This document shows, piece after piece, positions 28,828-38,312 of a stretch of 64,000 nt of DNA. Numbering within the stretch: the first letter of the stretch is position 1; every line of letters starts with the position of its first letter. Both the position numbers and the translations under genes were made by a program. The stretch is from Terriglobus saanensis SP1PR4 (GTDB lineage: Bacteria > Acidobacteriota > Terriglobia > Terriglobales > Acidobacteriaceae), in the NCBI RefSeq assembly GCF_000179915.2, contig NC_014963.1:1364001-1428000 (forward strand). Direction: 5' to 3'. The notes beneath the pieces are model-generated. The model ran no database searches and was not told where the DNA came from. It saw only the letters and a program-made list of their open reading frames with translations.

Positions 28828-31800
28828 GTGAGCTTTTTCAATGGAAAGTGGCCAGCAGAAGCAACGCTGAAAGTTCGTCCGGCCGCGATCCGGGCGTTGA
28901 CCTGCGTGCTCTCACTTTTTCTGGGCGTGGCTACCTCTGTTGCCGCGCAGGACGCTGTGACCTCTCCTTCCGCAGGGACTCCAGCTCCGTCGATCGCGCC
29001 GGCGATCCTGCCGGGGCCGAGCGCCTCTCCTGCTCCCCCGACATCTTCTTCGACTCCATCTGTACCTCCTGTCACTGATGCCACAAAGAGCGATGCGTCG
29101 CCAGCTGTAGAGGAAGCCGACACAGATGCGGCAAGTACGCTCTGGAGCTATCGCGGAGTGAAGGTCGACGCCGTCCAGTTCGAGGGTGTGAGTTTCGATC
29201 CCAAAGATCGAATTCTCGAGATGTTTGCGGTACATGAGGGTAAGCCTCTGGATCCGATTCAAGTGCGTGCCATGATTCGGCGGCTGTATGCGACGGGGCT
29301 CTATCGCAGCATCGACGTGCGGGCCGTGAAGCATGGCAGTGGCGCGGGACAGACGGTTACCCTGATTTTTGGTGGAACACCTCGGCTTTTTGTTGGCCGC
29401 GTGACAATCCTGGGAGTGAAGACGGAGCGCCTGAGTTCGCTTCTGGAATATTCGACCCAGCTGCAACCGGGAACGGCGTTTACGGCTGCAATGGTCGCCA
29501 CGGGGGAGCAGGGGATCCGGCAGACGCTGTCGACAAATGGATACTACGAGCCGGTCATCCAATCGAAGACCAGGACCGACGAAATCGGCAAGCAGATGGA
29601 CGTCACATACACTGTGACGCTTGGGCCGCAGGCGCGCGTCGGCGGAGTTGCCCTGACCGGAACGGACATCGGCATGACGCCCGAGGAGTTCCGCAAGCGA
29701 GGCAAGCTGAAGTACAAGAGCAAGGTCACGCGCGACACGACGAGCAACGCCCTGACGAAGCTGCGCGCACGCTACCAGAAGCAAGACCACCTGGAGGCCA
29801 CCGTTGCTCTCGAAAAGCAGGAGTACGCCGCACCTCGCAAGCAGCTGGACTATACCTTTGGCGTGAACCAGGGACCGACCGTCAAGGTGATCATCAAGGG
29901 AACGAAGATCTCCAGCGCCCGGCAGAAGAAGCTGTTGCCGATCTATGAAGAGAGCGCCGTCGACAACGATCTCCTGAACGAGGGCGCACACAACATCCGC
30001 GAATTTCTGCAGCGGCAGGGTTACTTCGATGCCGATGTGAACCCGCATGTGGACGGAGTTGGAACGCCGGCGCAGACCGTGGTCTTCGATGTCACCGAAG
30101 GAAAGAAGTACCGCGTCATTGCGGTAGATATCACGGGCAACAAGTACTTCGACACGGACACGATGCGGGAGCGGATGCAGGTCGTGAAGGCGGATGCGTA
30201 TGTGCGCAATGGACGCTATTCGCAGTCGCTGCTCGAAAACGATGTGGCCTCCATACAATCGATCTACCGTGCGAACGGTTTCAGCCGCGTGAAGGTCTCC
30301 ACGGAGACGTTGCAGGCCGGGACGAAGGGCAAGCTGGCCCTGATGCGCGTCAACGTAAAGATCGATGAGGGAGAGCAGCAGAAGTTCGGAAGCGCAAAGT
30401 TGAGTGGCGTCGATCCTTCCCGCGAAAAAGAAGTGCGCGCCATGATGAACACGGTGGAGGATCAACCCTTCTCACTGAGCACGGTGTCAGGAGATCGCGA
30501 CAGCATTCTGCAGTACTACCTCGCCAAAGGCTTTGAGCAAGCGAAGGTCGAAGTAAAACAGGCGTTGCGCGCGGACGATCCGACGCAGACAGATCTTACG
30601 TTTGTGATCACAGAGGGCGACGAGGTCTTCGTCGACAAGATTCTGCTGTCGGGCGTAAACCACACGCGGAAGAGCGTCGTGAATCGTCCTCTTCTATTGA
30701 AGCCGGGCGATCCTTTGGACCAGAGTGCACTGGTGGAGATGCAGCGCAAGTACTACGATCTGGCGCTCTTCAACGAGGCGAATGTTGCCGTGCAAAATCC
30801 TGAAGGAACAGCGGACCGCAAAAACGTTTTGGTGCAACTGACAGAGGCACGCCGCTGGGATGTGACGTACGGTGCGGGCTTTGAAGCGCAGACGGGAACA
30901 CCGCAGACGAACTGCCGTGCGCAGGAATCGATCGGTGGAACCACTTGCACTCCCGAAGGAAGAGCGGGCGCCTCGTTCCGTGTTTCCGCAGACGTTACTC
31001 GGATCAATCTGCGTGGCACGGACAACTCATTGCAACTCCATACGACCTATGGCCTGTTGGAACGTGTGGCCTCGATCACGCTCAACACACCTCACCTTTT
31101 GAATCACACGAACTTCACCGGATCCCTTACCGGCGGATATTCCAACGTGCAGAACATCTCCACGTTCAAGGCTTCGACGCTGCAGGCGATTGCGCGTGTG
31201 ACGCAGAAGATTCCGCGCGCCGATACGCTGATCTATGACTTTACTTATCGTCGTGTCAGCGTAGACCAGGACAGTTTGCAGGTAACGGCCAATCTGATTC
31301 CACTGCTCTCGCAGCCGGTGCGTGTAGGTGGCCCTGGCATTACCTGGTACCACGACACGCGTGGCCCTTCTCCGCTGGATGCTCAGAAGGGTATGTACCT
31401 TTCTGTTCAGGACTTTTTCTCGAATTCCAAGTTTGGATCACAGGTCAACTTCAATCGGACGGACATCGCTTATTCCACGTATTACACCTGGGGAAAGCGC
31501 AGGAAATATACCTTCGCGCGCAATACGCGCTTTGGTTTCGAGGTCGCTTCGGGGGCCAATCCAAATGCGGGCACATCGGCGTGCGCGGGCATTCTACTGA
31601 CGACGAATGCAAGCTGTAATCCGATTCCTTTGCCGGAACGCCTGTACGCCGGTGGCGCTTCCTCGCACCGTGGATTCGCCGTGAACTCTGCCGGGCCCCG
31701 CGATTTGACGACGGGTTATCCCGTGGGTGGATCTGCGGTATTTATCAATAGTTTCGAGTTGCGCCTGCCTCCGCCAGTGCTTCCGATTGTGGGTGACAGT

Positions 31801-32136
31801 GTGAGCTTTGTGCTCTTCCACGATATGGGCAACGCGTTTCTGCACATCAATGATATCTGGCCAAGTTTTGGAAGATTCAAGCAGCCGAATCGGCAGACTT
31901 GCTTTGACGTCACACCCTCGCAGACGGGCACATGCGACTTCGCCTACTTCTCGCATGCGGTCGGCGTGGGTGCGCGGTACAACACGCCTGTGGGTCCCAT
32001 TCGCGTGGACTTCAGCTATAACATTAATCCGCCGGTCTATCCGATCATCGACGACTACTCTTTGCCGCAGGCGAATCATGCCGTGGGTCATGGCAGCCAC
32101 TTCCAGTTCTTCTTCTCGATTGGACAGAGTTTTTAA
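28828..32136 (+). CDS. bamA: BamA/TamA-like Omp85 protein with about seven POTRA domains
   Basis: This is a 1,102-residue outer-membrane insertase. GTG 28828 is chosen because GGTGGAG lies eight bases upstream and the signal peptide (AIRALTCVLSLFLGVATSVAAQ) follows; longer frames back to 28750 lack this. A Pro/Ser-rich linker precedes repeated POTRA-like units starting near residues 108, 188, 271, 350, 427, 519 and 601, each with a G-ending strand (VTILGV, VALTGT, VIIKGT, VDITGN, AKLSGV, ILLSGV). The barrel spans about 677-1102 (GGASSHRGFAVNSAGPRDL, VGVGARYNTPVGPIRVDFSY) and ends GQSF. Canonical BamA has five POTRAs. It overlaps the next gene by one base. Confidence 0.85.
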   Translation: MSFFNGKWPAEATLKVRPAAIRALTCVLSLFLGVATSVAAQDAVTSPSAGTPAPSIAPAILPGPSASPAPPTSSSTPSVPPVTDATKSDASPAVEEADTDAASTLWSYRGVKVDAVQFEGVSFDPKDRILEMFAVHEGKPLDPIQVRAMIRRLYATGLYRSIDVRAVKHGSGAGQTVTLIFGGTPRLFVGRVTILGVKTERLSSLLEYSTQLQPGTAFTAAMVATGEQGIRQTLSTNGYYEPVIQSKTRTDEIGKQMDVTYTVTLGPQARVGGVALTGTDIGMTPEEFRKRGKLKYKSKVTRDTTSNALTKLRARYQKQDHLEATVALEKQEYAAPRKQLDYTFGVNQGPTVKVIIKGTKISSARQKKLLPIYEESAVDNDLLNEGAHNIREFLQRQGYFDADVNPHVDGVGTPAQTVVFDVTEGKKYRVIAVDITGNKYFDTDTMRERMQVVKADAYVRNGRYSQSLLENDVASIQSIYRANGFSRVKVSTETLQAGTKGKLALMRVNVKIDEGEQQKFGSAKLSGVDPSREKEVRAMMNTVEDQPFSLSTVSGDRDSILQYYLAKGFEQAKVEVKQALRADDPTQTDLTFVITEGDEVFVDKILLSGVNHTRKSVVNRPLLLKPGDPLDQSALVEMQRKYYDLALFNEANVAVQNPEGTADRKNVLVQLTEARRWDVTYGAGFEAQTGTPQTNCRAQESIGGTTCTPEGRAGASFRVSADVTRINLRGTDNSLQLHTTYGLLERVASITLNTPHLLNHTNFTGSLTGGYSNVQNISTFKASTLQAIARVTQKIPRADTLIYDFTYRRVSVDQDSLQVTANLIPLLSQPVRVGGPGITWYHDTRGPSPLDAQKGMYLSVQDFFSNSKFGSQVNFNRTDIAYSTYYTWGKRRKYTFARNTRFGFEVASGANPNAGTSACAGILLTTNASCNPIPLPERLYAGGASSHRGFAVNSAGPRDLTTGYPVGGSAVFINSFELRLPPPVLPIVGDSVSFVLFHDMGNAFLHINDIWPSFGRFKQPNRQTCFDVTPSQTGTCDFAYFSHAVGVGARYNTPVGPIRVDFSYNINPPVYPIIDDYSLPQANHAVGHGSHFQFFFSIGQSF

Positions 32137-32858
32137 TGACGATGCGCGCTACATTCCGGGTCTTCGCAGTGGCATTGCTGCTGTGCTTTATCTGCCGTAG
32201 TATGCCCGCGCAGACACCGGCGAAGCCGGCAGACCCGCGTGGGGAATCCGTGGACCGGATCATCGCGATTGTGAATGGGCAGATCATTCTGCAGAGCGAC
32301 CTGGACGAAGAGGTACGGTTTGCAAAGTTGCAGCCATACCGCCTGGGCGCTGGAAAGACGCTGCGTGAACAGGCGATGAGCCGTCTCATCGACCGCACGT
32401 TGATCCTGCAGCAGCAGCAGGGTATGGGACAGGCGCCGATCACAGACGCTGAGTTGGATGCTGCAATTACGGACCTCCGCAAAGACCTGCCCGCCTGCGC
32501 ACATGCTGCCTGCGAGACGGACGAAGGCTGGATCAAGTTTCTTGCCGGAGTCGGTTTTACTCCCGAAGAGGTGCGCGAGCGTTGGCGCATCCGTCTGGAA
32601 GTCTTGCGATTTATTGAGCAGAGATTCCGCGCGGGCATCCGTATCTCTGACGCGCAGATTGAAGAGTTCTACAAGACCACGATGCTTCCGCAGTACGCCC
32701 AGCAGAAAGTGCAGCCTCCGCCGCTGGAGACCATTAGCGCGAGGATCGAGCAGGTACTTCTGGAGCAACAGGTGAGCGTGCTTCTGGATCAATGGTTAAA
32801 GACACTGCGAGAGCAGGGCTCTGTGCGGATTCTCAAAGAGGGGGAGGACGCACAGTGA
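32136..32858 (+). CDS. SurA-N-terminal-like periplasmic chaperone without PPIase domain
   Basis: This 240-residue exported protein starts at the ATG of a TAATG overlap with the Omp85 gene. Signal peptide FRVFAVALLLCFICRSMPAQ. The chaperone core reads DRIIAIVNGQIILQSDLDEEVRFAKLQ...LIDRTLILQQQQ and VGFTPEEVRERWRIRLEVLRFIEQRF, matching the SurA N-terminal domain plus the small C-terminal helix. No parvulin domain is present (SurA is about 430 residues). Two Cys (ACAHAACETD) may pair. It would escort unfolded barrels to the adjacent assembly protein. Confidence 0.8.
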   Translation: MTMRATFRVFAVALLLCFICRSMPAQTPAKPADPRGESVDRIIAIVNGQIILQSDLDEEVRFAKLQPYRLGAGKTLREQAMSRLIDRTLILQQQQGMGQAPITDAELDAAITDLRKDLPACAHAACETDEGWIKFLAGVGFTPEEVRERWRIRLEVLRFIEQRFRAGIRISDAQIEEFYKTTMLPQYAQQKVQPPPLETISARIEQVLLEQQVSVLLDQWLKTLREQGSVRILKEGEDAQ

Positions 32859-35800
32859 GTCTGCTGAATCCAGAGATTGAGGAGACCACTCCCCCTGCGC
32901 CTCGACGCCGTCGCGGGCTGGGTATCGCCGCATGGATCTTGGGAAGCCTCTTCGTACTCTTTCTACTCATCGTTGGTGGACTCGCGTGGTACTCCACGAC
33001 GTCGGACTTCGATCGCCGCGTGAGTGCGATTCTGGTGAAGACTCTGGAGGACGCTACAGGTGGAAAGGTGGACCTGGCGCATACGCGCTTCAGCCTGAGA
33101 CACCTGGCCGTCGAGGCGGATGGCCTGGTGATCCATGGTCTTGAAGGTCCAGATCAAGCGCCTTATATCGCGGTAGATAAAATACTCTTGCGCGTGACGA
33201 TCAAGAACTTTCTCTGGCACGCGGCGGGCAAAGGTGCGATCAAGTACATCTCTCTGGATATGCTGCGTGTGGAGCAGCCGCACATTCATCTGATCGTGAA
33301 TAAAGACGGCACAACGAACCAGCCTGAGCCGAAGACAAAGAGCACGAGCAATGAGCCAGTACTCGATACGCTTCTGGATCTACAGGCCCACACGGTGGAG
33401 CTTGTGAATGGAGTGGTGCTGATGAACGATCGCGCCATTCCTTTCGATCTTGCGGCACGCGACCTTGGAGTGTCTTTGCGCTATCTGCCCAAGAGCGATC
33501 ACTACGGTCTGTCGGTGGGGATCAGCGATCTGCGCACGAAGATGCAGCAGGAGCCCGAAGCGAAGAGCCGCTTGCAGTTGGAAGCGGAGCTGGGACGCAA
33601 GCTGATAGAGCTCAGCAGTCTGACACTGGATACAGGCAAGGACTCACATCTCTTAGTCTCCGGGAAGATTGAGAACTTCGACAATCCCGCGTGGGAGGCG
33701 GGCATCAAGGGCGATATCGAAATCCCGCAGATCTCCGTACTCAGTGGCTTTCCCGGTCTCAAGGGTGGCCGTGTGAATCTGAATATCAGCGGACATAGCT
33801 GCACGGTCGCACCGGCAGCGGCGCAAAAGCAGCCGCGTTTCTGGCGCAGACGTCATCCAACAGAGAACAAGGCGAGCACCAAGGTGCTTCCTCCGGACCC
33901 GGATTGCCAGAAGGGCTACATGCTGGTGGGATCGGCGAAGTGGCATGACGCCGGGTATGAAGATGAGGATGTGACCGTCCACGGCGTAAATGGTGGAGCG
34001 GAGTTGCGCGTGACGCCGACGGAGCTTTTGTTCCAGGCTCTGACGGCGAACCTGCCTGCGGGCGGCGGAGAGATTGCAGGCGAACTGCGGATCAACAACT
34101 GGCTGGGTGAGGTCTCGCAGGATGCTGCGGTAGGTTCGGCTACGATTGCTGCCGGACAGAAGACGGCGAACGCAGCCGCCAGCGCGATCAATGCAAAGGA
34201 GCCTTTGATCGGGTCACGCAGCCTGGACAAGGTCGAACGCGCGCATGCCTATCTGACCGTGACCCTCACCAAAGTGAGTCTCCGCACGATCATGGAAGTC
34301 ACGCGCAATAAGAAGGACCTGGGACTGGATACGGCTGTTACAGGACCGGTAAAGGTGGAGTGGGGCGGCGCTGTGGCAGATCTTCCGAGCTCTGTGGTCG
34401 TAAATGCCCAGTTGAAGCTTGCGCCGACTGGAGTTCTTCGTTTGAAGGCCCAGAACATTCCGGTAACGGGATCGGTGGACGCGGAGTATCGCGGCGATCG
34501 CGAAGTGGTCAATATCAAGCAGGTCACGGCGAAGACACCGGCGACGACGGTTTCCGCGAGCGGTGTTCTGGGCGTCAACAAGGGCGATGCGCTGACCGCG
34601 CTGCGCATGGATGCGGACTTCCGTGACCTGGGCGAATTCGATTCTGTTTTGAACTCGATTGGATACGAAGCCAATGGCAAGAAGGGTAGTGCCGCTTTGC
34701 CGGTCGTGCTGCATGGACAAGCGCACTTTGTAGGCACGGCAAGCGGTCCCATTGCGGGTCTGGATGTCAAAGGACACTTGGATGCGCAGCAGCTTGAAGC
34801 GCATCTAGGCTCTGCGGGCGATGTGCTGGTGGATTCGATTGTAGCCGATGCGGAGTACGCGCCGAAGGGCGTGACGGTGGCGAGTTCAACGATCCATCGC
34901 GGCACAGCGGTTTTGAACGTAGCGGGTAGTTTCGAGCCGCATCGTATGGTCGGCAGGCGTGGCGTCGTGAGTTACGCGTGGGACAACGACATGCTGCTGG
35001 ACACGCATGTGCAGCTTGCCGATGCCAGCGTCAAAGATGTGCTCGACATGGCCGGCCAGGGCAAGCTGCCCATTAGCGGAACGGCGAATGCAGATGTGCG
35101 ATTGAAGGGCACGCTGAACAATATGCAGGGTGGCGGCCGCGTTTCGCTGCGTAAGGGTGTCGCCTATGATCAGCCATTCGATTCCATCGTGGCGGATCTG
35201 ACAGCGCATGGCCAGGACATCGAAGTAAGCAGCCTACAGGTGCAGGCGCAGGGTGTGCAGGTGAGCGGCAATGGTGGGTACGACCTGACATCGAAGCATC
35301 TCCACGCGCACGTGGAAGGAAACAATATTCTGCTGTCGAACCTGCAGGCCGTGCAGAAGGCCCAGGTGCCTGTGGATGGCGTACTGACGTTCAAGGCCGA
35401 TGCCAATGGAACGATGGAGCAGCCGGGTCTCACCGCACAGTTGCGGCTGCTGAATCTGACCCTGAACAAGCAGCCACTGGGGCAGTTGAACGCAGACGTC
35501 CATAGCCAGGGCGATCAGGTCTTCCTCACTGCGCACTCCACAGCAGCGGGCGCAAGCCTGGATGTCACAGGACAGGTTCAGCTCGTGGGCGACTATCCCA
35601 TAAAGGCGAACCTGAAGTTTGCGAATCTGGATGTGAATCCGATTCTGAAGCTTTATGGAAGCACCGCCAAAGCTACCTCCAACGTAGCGGGCGAAGCCAG
35701 CGTCAGCGGTCCGGCTAAGAAGCCGCAGGCCCTGACCGGCAATGCTGTATTAAATCAGTTCCAGGTAACGCTGCAAGGCATTGCGCTCACGAGCGAGCAG

Positions 35801-37216
35801 CCCATCCGTGCCAGCCTGGCCAACGGTGTGGTGCGTCTAGACGATCTGCATATCACGGGACTCGAGACCGATCTACACGCCTCGGGGACGGCGCAGCTGT
35901 TTTCGCCCGATGGTTCTCCGTTGCCTGCGTCGGGCGGCAAGATCGATGTGAAGGCGAATGGCACGCTGGGGCTTGGAATTGTGCATGCTCTCGATACGGA
36001 CATACGATCGAGCGGCAAGATCACCTTCAACGTCGGGGCGACGGGCGGCATGAGCAAGCCGATGCTGGGCGGAAAGGTGCAATTCGCGGGCGTCAACCTG
36101 GCGATGGCGGACATTCCAAACGGCATCAGCAATATGAATGGCACGGCCATGTTTACGGAAGACCGTCTGCAGATCCAGGACGTCACGGCAGAGTCCGGCG
36201 GCGGCAAGATCAAGATGGGTGGCTACGTGCAGTTCCGCGGCGGTTTGTTTGCGGACGTCACCGCGTCGGCTCAGGCGGTTCGCGTGCGCTACTACGGCGT
36301 AAGCGCGACGATGAACGCCGACGCGCGTCTGCAGGGCAGTGGCGACGGCGCGACGCTGAGCGGCAATGTTCTGATCACGCGATTTGGACTGGCGGAGACC
36401 TTTGACTTTGCCTCGGTCGCGGGAGGAGCGGGGGGTGTCTCAGCACCGCCCGATCCCGACTCGCTGATGAACAAGATCCGTTTGAACGTGCAGGTAAAGT
36501 CCGCTCCTGCGCTGGACTTCCAGAACTCGTATGCAAAGATCGCGGGCACGGTGGATCTAAGCATTCGCGGAACGCTCGATGTGCCTTCTGTTCTTGGGCG
36601 TGTCACCATCACGGATGGAAGCGCGACGTTTGCCGGAACGCAGTATCAACTGCAGCGCGGCCAGATCTACTTCAATAACCCCGTGCGCATCGATCCGACG
36701 ATCGACCTGGACGCGACGGCCCGCGTGGAGAACTACGACGTCACCATCGGTATTCACGGAACGTCGAAGAACTTCAAGCTGGCCTACCGGTCGGAGCCTC
36801 CGTTGTCACAGGCGGATATCTTCAACCTGCTGGCGCTCGGACGTACACAGGAAGAGGCGCAGATCAACACCCAGCAGCTGCAGCAGCAGGGACAGGATCC
36901 GACGACCAACGCTCTTCTGGGTGGAGCTCTTAATGCTACCGTTTCGAGCCGTGTAAATAAGCTATTCGGCGGCGCGGGCAAGGTGAAGATTGACCCGGCC
37001 TTTGTCGGCACGCTCGGAACTTCTTCCGCTCGCATCACAGTAGAGCAGCAGGTTTCGCGACAGGTCACGGTAGTTTTTGCGACGAACGTAAACTCTCAGG
37101 CACAGCAGCTGATCCAGGTGCAGTATCGGCTTAGCGATAATAAGTCGATTGTTGCGACCCGCGATGAAAATGGCGTATTTTCGATGGTCTATAAGATCAG
37201 AAAGCGTTATCGTTAG
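32855..37216 (+). CDS. tamB: TamB/AsmA-like translocation and assembly module protein (DUF490)
   Basis: This 1,453-residue protein starts at GTG 32855, overlapping the previous stop by four bases, with GGGGGAGG just upstream. A charged N-terminus and one span (GLGIAAWILGSLFVLFLLIVGGLAWYS) anchor it in the inner membrane. The long body has repeated beta-rich, TamB/AsmA-type segments. The last 360 residues are the DUF490/TamB C-terminal domain (LSGNVLITRFGLAETF, GRVTITDGSATFAGTQYQL, SEPPLSQADIFNLLALGRTQEEA, and a final YRLSDNKSIVATRDENG). TamB bridges to Omp85 proteins and is implicated in lipid transport or autotransporter assembly. Direct coupling to the Omp85 gene supports that. Confidence 0.9.
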   Translation: MSLLNPEIEETTPPAPRRRRGLGIAAWILGSLFVLFLLIVGGLAWYSTTSDFDRRVSAILVKTLEDATGGKVDLAHTRFSLRHLAVEADGLVIHGLEGPDQAPYIAVDKILLRVTIKNFLWHAAGKGAIKYISLDMLRVEQPHIHLIVNKDGTTNQPEPKTKSTSNEPVLDTLLDLQAHTVELVNGVVLMNDRAIPFDLAARDLGVSLRYLPKSDHYGLSVGISDLRTKMQQEPEAKSRLQLEAELGRKLIELSSLTLDTGKDSHLLVSGKIENFDNPAWEAGIKGDIEIPQISVLSGFPGLKGGRVNLNISGHSCTVAPAAAQKQPRFWRRRHPTENKASTKVLPPDPDCQKGYMLVGSAKWHDAGYEDEDVTVHGVNGGAELRVTPTELLFQALTANLPAGGGEIAGELRINNWLGEVSQDAAVGSATIAAGQKTANAAASAINAKEPLIGSRSLDKVERAHAYLTVTLTKVSLRTIMEVTRNKKDLGLDTAVTGPVKVEWGGAVADLPSSVVVNAQLKLAPTGVLRLKAQNIPVTGSVDAEYRGDREVVNIKQVTAKTPATTVSASGVLGVNKGDALTALRMDADFRDLGEFDSVLNSIGYEANGKKGSAALPVVLHGQAHFVGTASGPIAGLDVKGHLDAQQLEAHLGSAGDVLVDSIVADAEYAPKGVTVASSTIHRGTAVLNVAGSFEPHRMVGRRGVVSYAWDNDMLLDTHVQLADASVKDVLDMAGQGKLPISGTANADVRLKGTLNNMQGGGRVSLRKGVAYDQPFDSIVADLTAHGQDIEVSSLQVQAQGVQVSGNGGYDLTSKHLHAHVEGNNILLSNLQAVQKAQVPVDGVLTFKADANGTMEQPGLTAQLRLLNLTLNKQPLGQLNADVHSQGDQVFLTAHSTAAGASLDVTGQVQLVGDYPIKANLKFANLDVNPILKLYGSTAKATSNVAGEASVSGPAKKPQALTGNAVLNQFQVTLQGIALTSEQPIRASLANGVVRLDDLHITGLETDLHASGTAQLFSPDGSPLPASGGKIDVKANGTLGLGIVHALDTDIRSSGKITFNVGATGGMSKPMLGGKVQFAGVNLAMADIPNGISNMNGTAMFTEDRLQIQDVTAESGGGKIKMGGYVQFRGGLFADVTASAQAVRVRYYGVSATMNADARLQGSGDGATLSGNVLITRFGLAETFDFASVAGGAGGVSAPPDPDSLMNKIRLNVQVKSAPALDFQNSYAKIAGTVDLSIRGTLDVPSVLGRVTITDGSATFAGTQYQLQRGQIYFNNPVRIDPTIDLDATARVENYDVTIGIHGTSKNFKLAYRSEPPLSQADIFNLLALGRTQEEAQINTQQLQQQGQDPTTNALLGGALNATVSSRVNKLFGGAGKVKIDPAFVGTLGTSSARITVEQQVSRQVTVVFATNVNSQAQQLIQVQYRLSDNKSIVATRDENGVFSMVYKIRKRYR

Positions 37217-37301
37217 GCGTAACCTACGCGCGCTTCCTGCGTCCAATCAGGTGGAATAAAACACATGACTTATGTGTTTAGAATCGCCAGGAGAGCGAAT
37301 T

Positions 37302-38069
37302 ATGAAGAAAAGCATGAAGTTATTGAGTGGTGTTTTTGCCTTGTCCCTTGGATTGTTCGCAGCGCCTACGTTGCGTGCCCAGGATAAGATCGCTGACACG
37401 CAGATCCAGGAAGAGGTCGCGAAGGCCCTTTCGAACAAGCGGTTCAGCGCTGTGCAGAGCAACGTAAAGAACGGCATGGTGACATTGACCGGATCCGTCG
37501 ACGTATACAGCGTGAAGGAAGATGCGGACCATCGCGTGCATCGGCAGAAGGGTGTGACGGCTGTCCGAAACATGATTGAAGTCAGCAGTTCGTCCAAGCT
37601 TTCGGATACCGAGCTCCGCGACAAACTGGCGGAGAAGCTGTCTTACGACCGCGTAGGCTATGGCACGACGGCCTTCAACTCGTTCACGATCGGCGTGCAG
37701 GACGGTGTTGTAACGCTGGGCGGTGTGGCATACGGACCGACGGACAAGGACTCGGCGATCTCAGTTGTGTCGAATTATCCCGGTGTGAAGGACGTTGTGG
37801 ACAACATCGAAGTCGCGCCGACCTCACCGATGGACGATCGCATCCGTCTGGATGTAGCGCGTGCTGTCTATGGATTCCCGTCGCTCAACAAGTACGCAAT
37901 CGACCCGGCGAAGCCGATCCGCATTACCGTCATCAGCGGCAATGTGACGCTGACAGGCGTAGTGAATAATCAGGCCGACAAAGATGCTGCCGGAATCCGC
38001 GCAAACAGCGTCGGTGGCGTGTTCAAGGTGACGAACTCGCTGCAGGTCGCGGGTCAGAAGCAGGACTGA
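37302..38069 (+). CDS. Exported protein with three BON domains
   Basis: This 255-residue protein starts at ATG 37302 with GGAGAGCG upstream. After signal peptide KLLSGVFALSLGLFAAPTLRAQ come three BON repeats at about 25-95 (IQEEVAKALSNKRF...NGMVTLTGSVD), 105-180 (LRDKLAEKLSYDRV...DGVVTLGGVAYGP) and 185-255 (IRLDVARAVYGF...SGNVTLTGVVN). BON domains bind phospholipid or peptidoglycan, as in OsmY. It follows tamB by 85 bases and closes the envelope locus before a terminator; a related role in outer-membrane maintenance is likely but not shown. Confidence 0.9.
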   Translation: MKKSMKLLSGVFALSLGLFAAPTLRAQDKIADTQIQEEVAKALSNKRFSAVQSNVKNGMVTLTGSVDVYSVKEDADHRVHRQKGVTAVRNMIEVSSSSKLSDTELRDKLAEKLSYDRVGYGTTAFNSFTIGVQDGVVTLGGVAYGPTDKDSAISVVSNYPGVKDVVDNIEVAPTSPMDDRIRLDVARAVYGFPSLNKYAIDPAKPIRITVISGNVTLTGVVNNQADKDAAGIRANSVGGVFKVTNSLQVAGQKQD

Positions 38070-38086
38070 TTTTTCCTTTCGCAGAC

Positions 38087-38120
38087 AACGGCCGGAGCAA
38101 TGCTCCGGTCGTTTTGTTTT
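38087..38120 (+). terminator. Terminator after the BON-domain gene
   Basis: A 12-bp stem with triloop AAT (AACGGCCGGAGC at 38087-38098 and GCTCCGGTCGTT at 38102-38113, one G-T pair) is followed by TTGTTTT. Confidence 0.85.
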
Positions 38121-38150
38121 GGATGAACGGATGCCTAGCTTCACTACTTT

Positions 38151-38279
38151 TTCATCCCGCAACGAGATCTGCTTTTAAAACTTGGAAACTCAGTATCTTC
38201 CTTCCTTTTCCCGACATATCAGGTTTGTGCGCTCTGCGACCCACCCTTTCGCGGATGAAACTGGGAAAGAATGAGGCAC
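38151..38279 (+). repeat. Dispersed hairpin repeat, copy C (diverged)
   Basis: Begins TCATCCCGCAACGAGATCTGCTTTT and ends GAAAGAATGAGGCAC, with ATCAGGTTTGTGCGCTCTGCGACCC and ACCCTTTCGC in between, matching copies A, B and D over most of their length. It sits between the BON terminator and the UbiA-type gene. The hairpin arms are degenerate in this copy. Confidence 0.8.
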
Positions 38280-38312
38280 GAACCTGTACGGGGTTCGCTT
38301 TACACTGGAAGT

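Noticed and set aside
28912-30465. 517-codon minus frame across the Omp85 gene
   Set aside because: Antisense shadow of a convincing POTRA-rich CDS, with no ribosome-binding site or domain.
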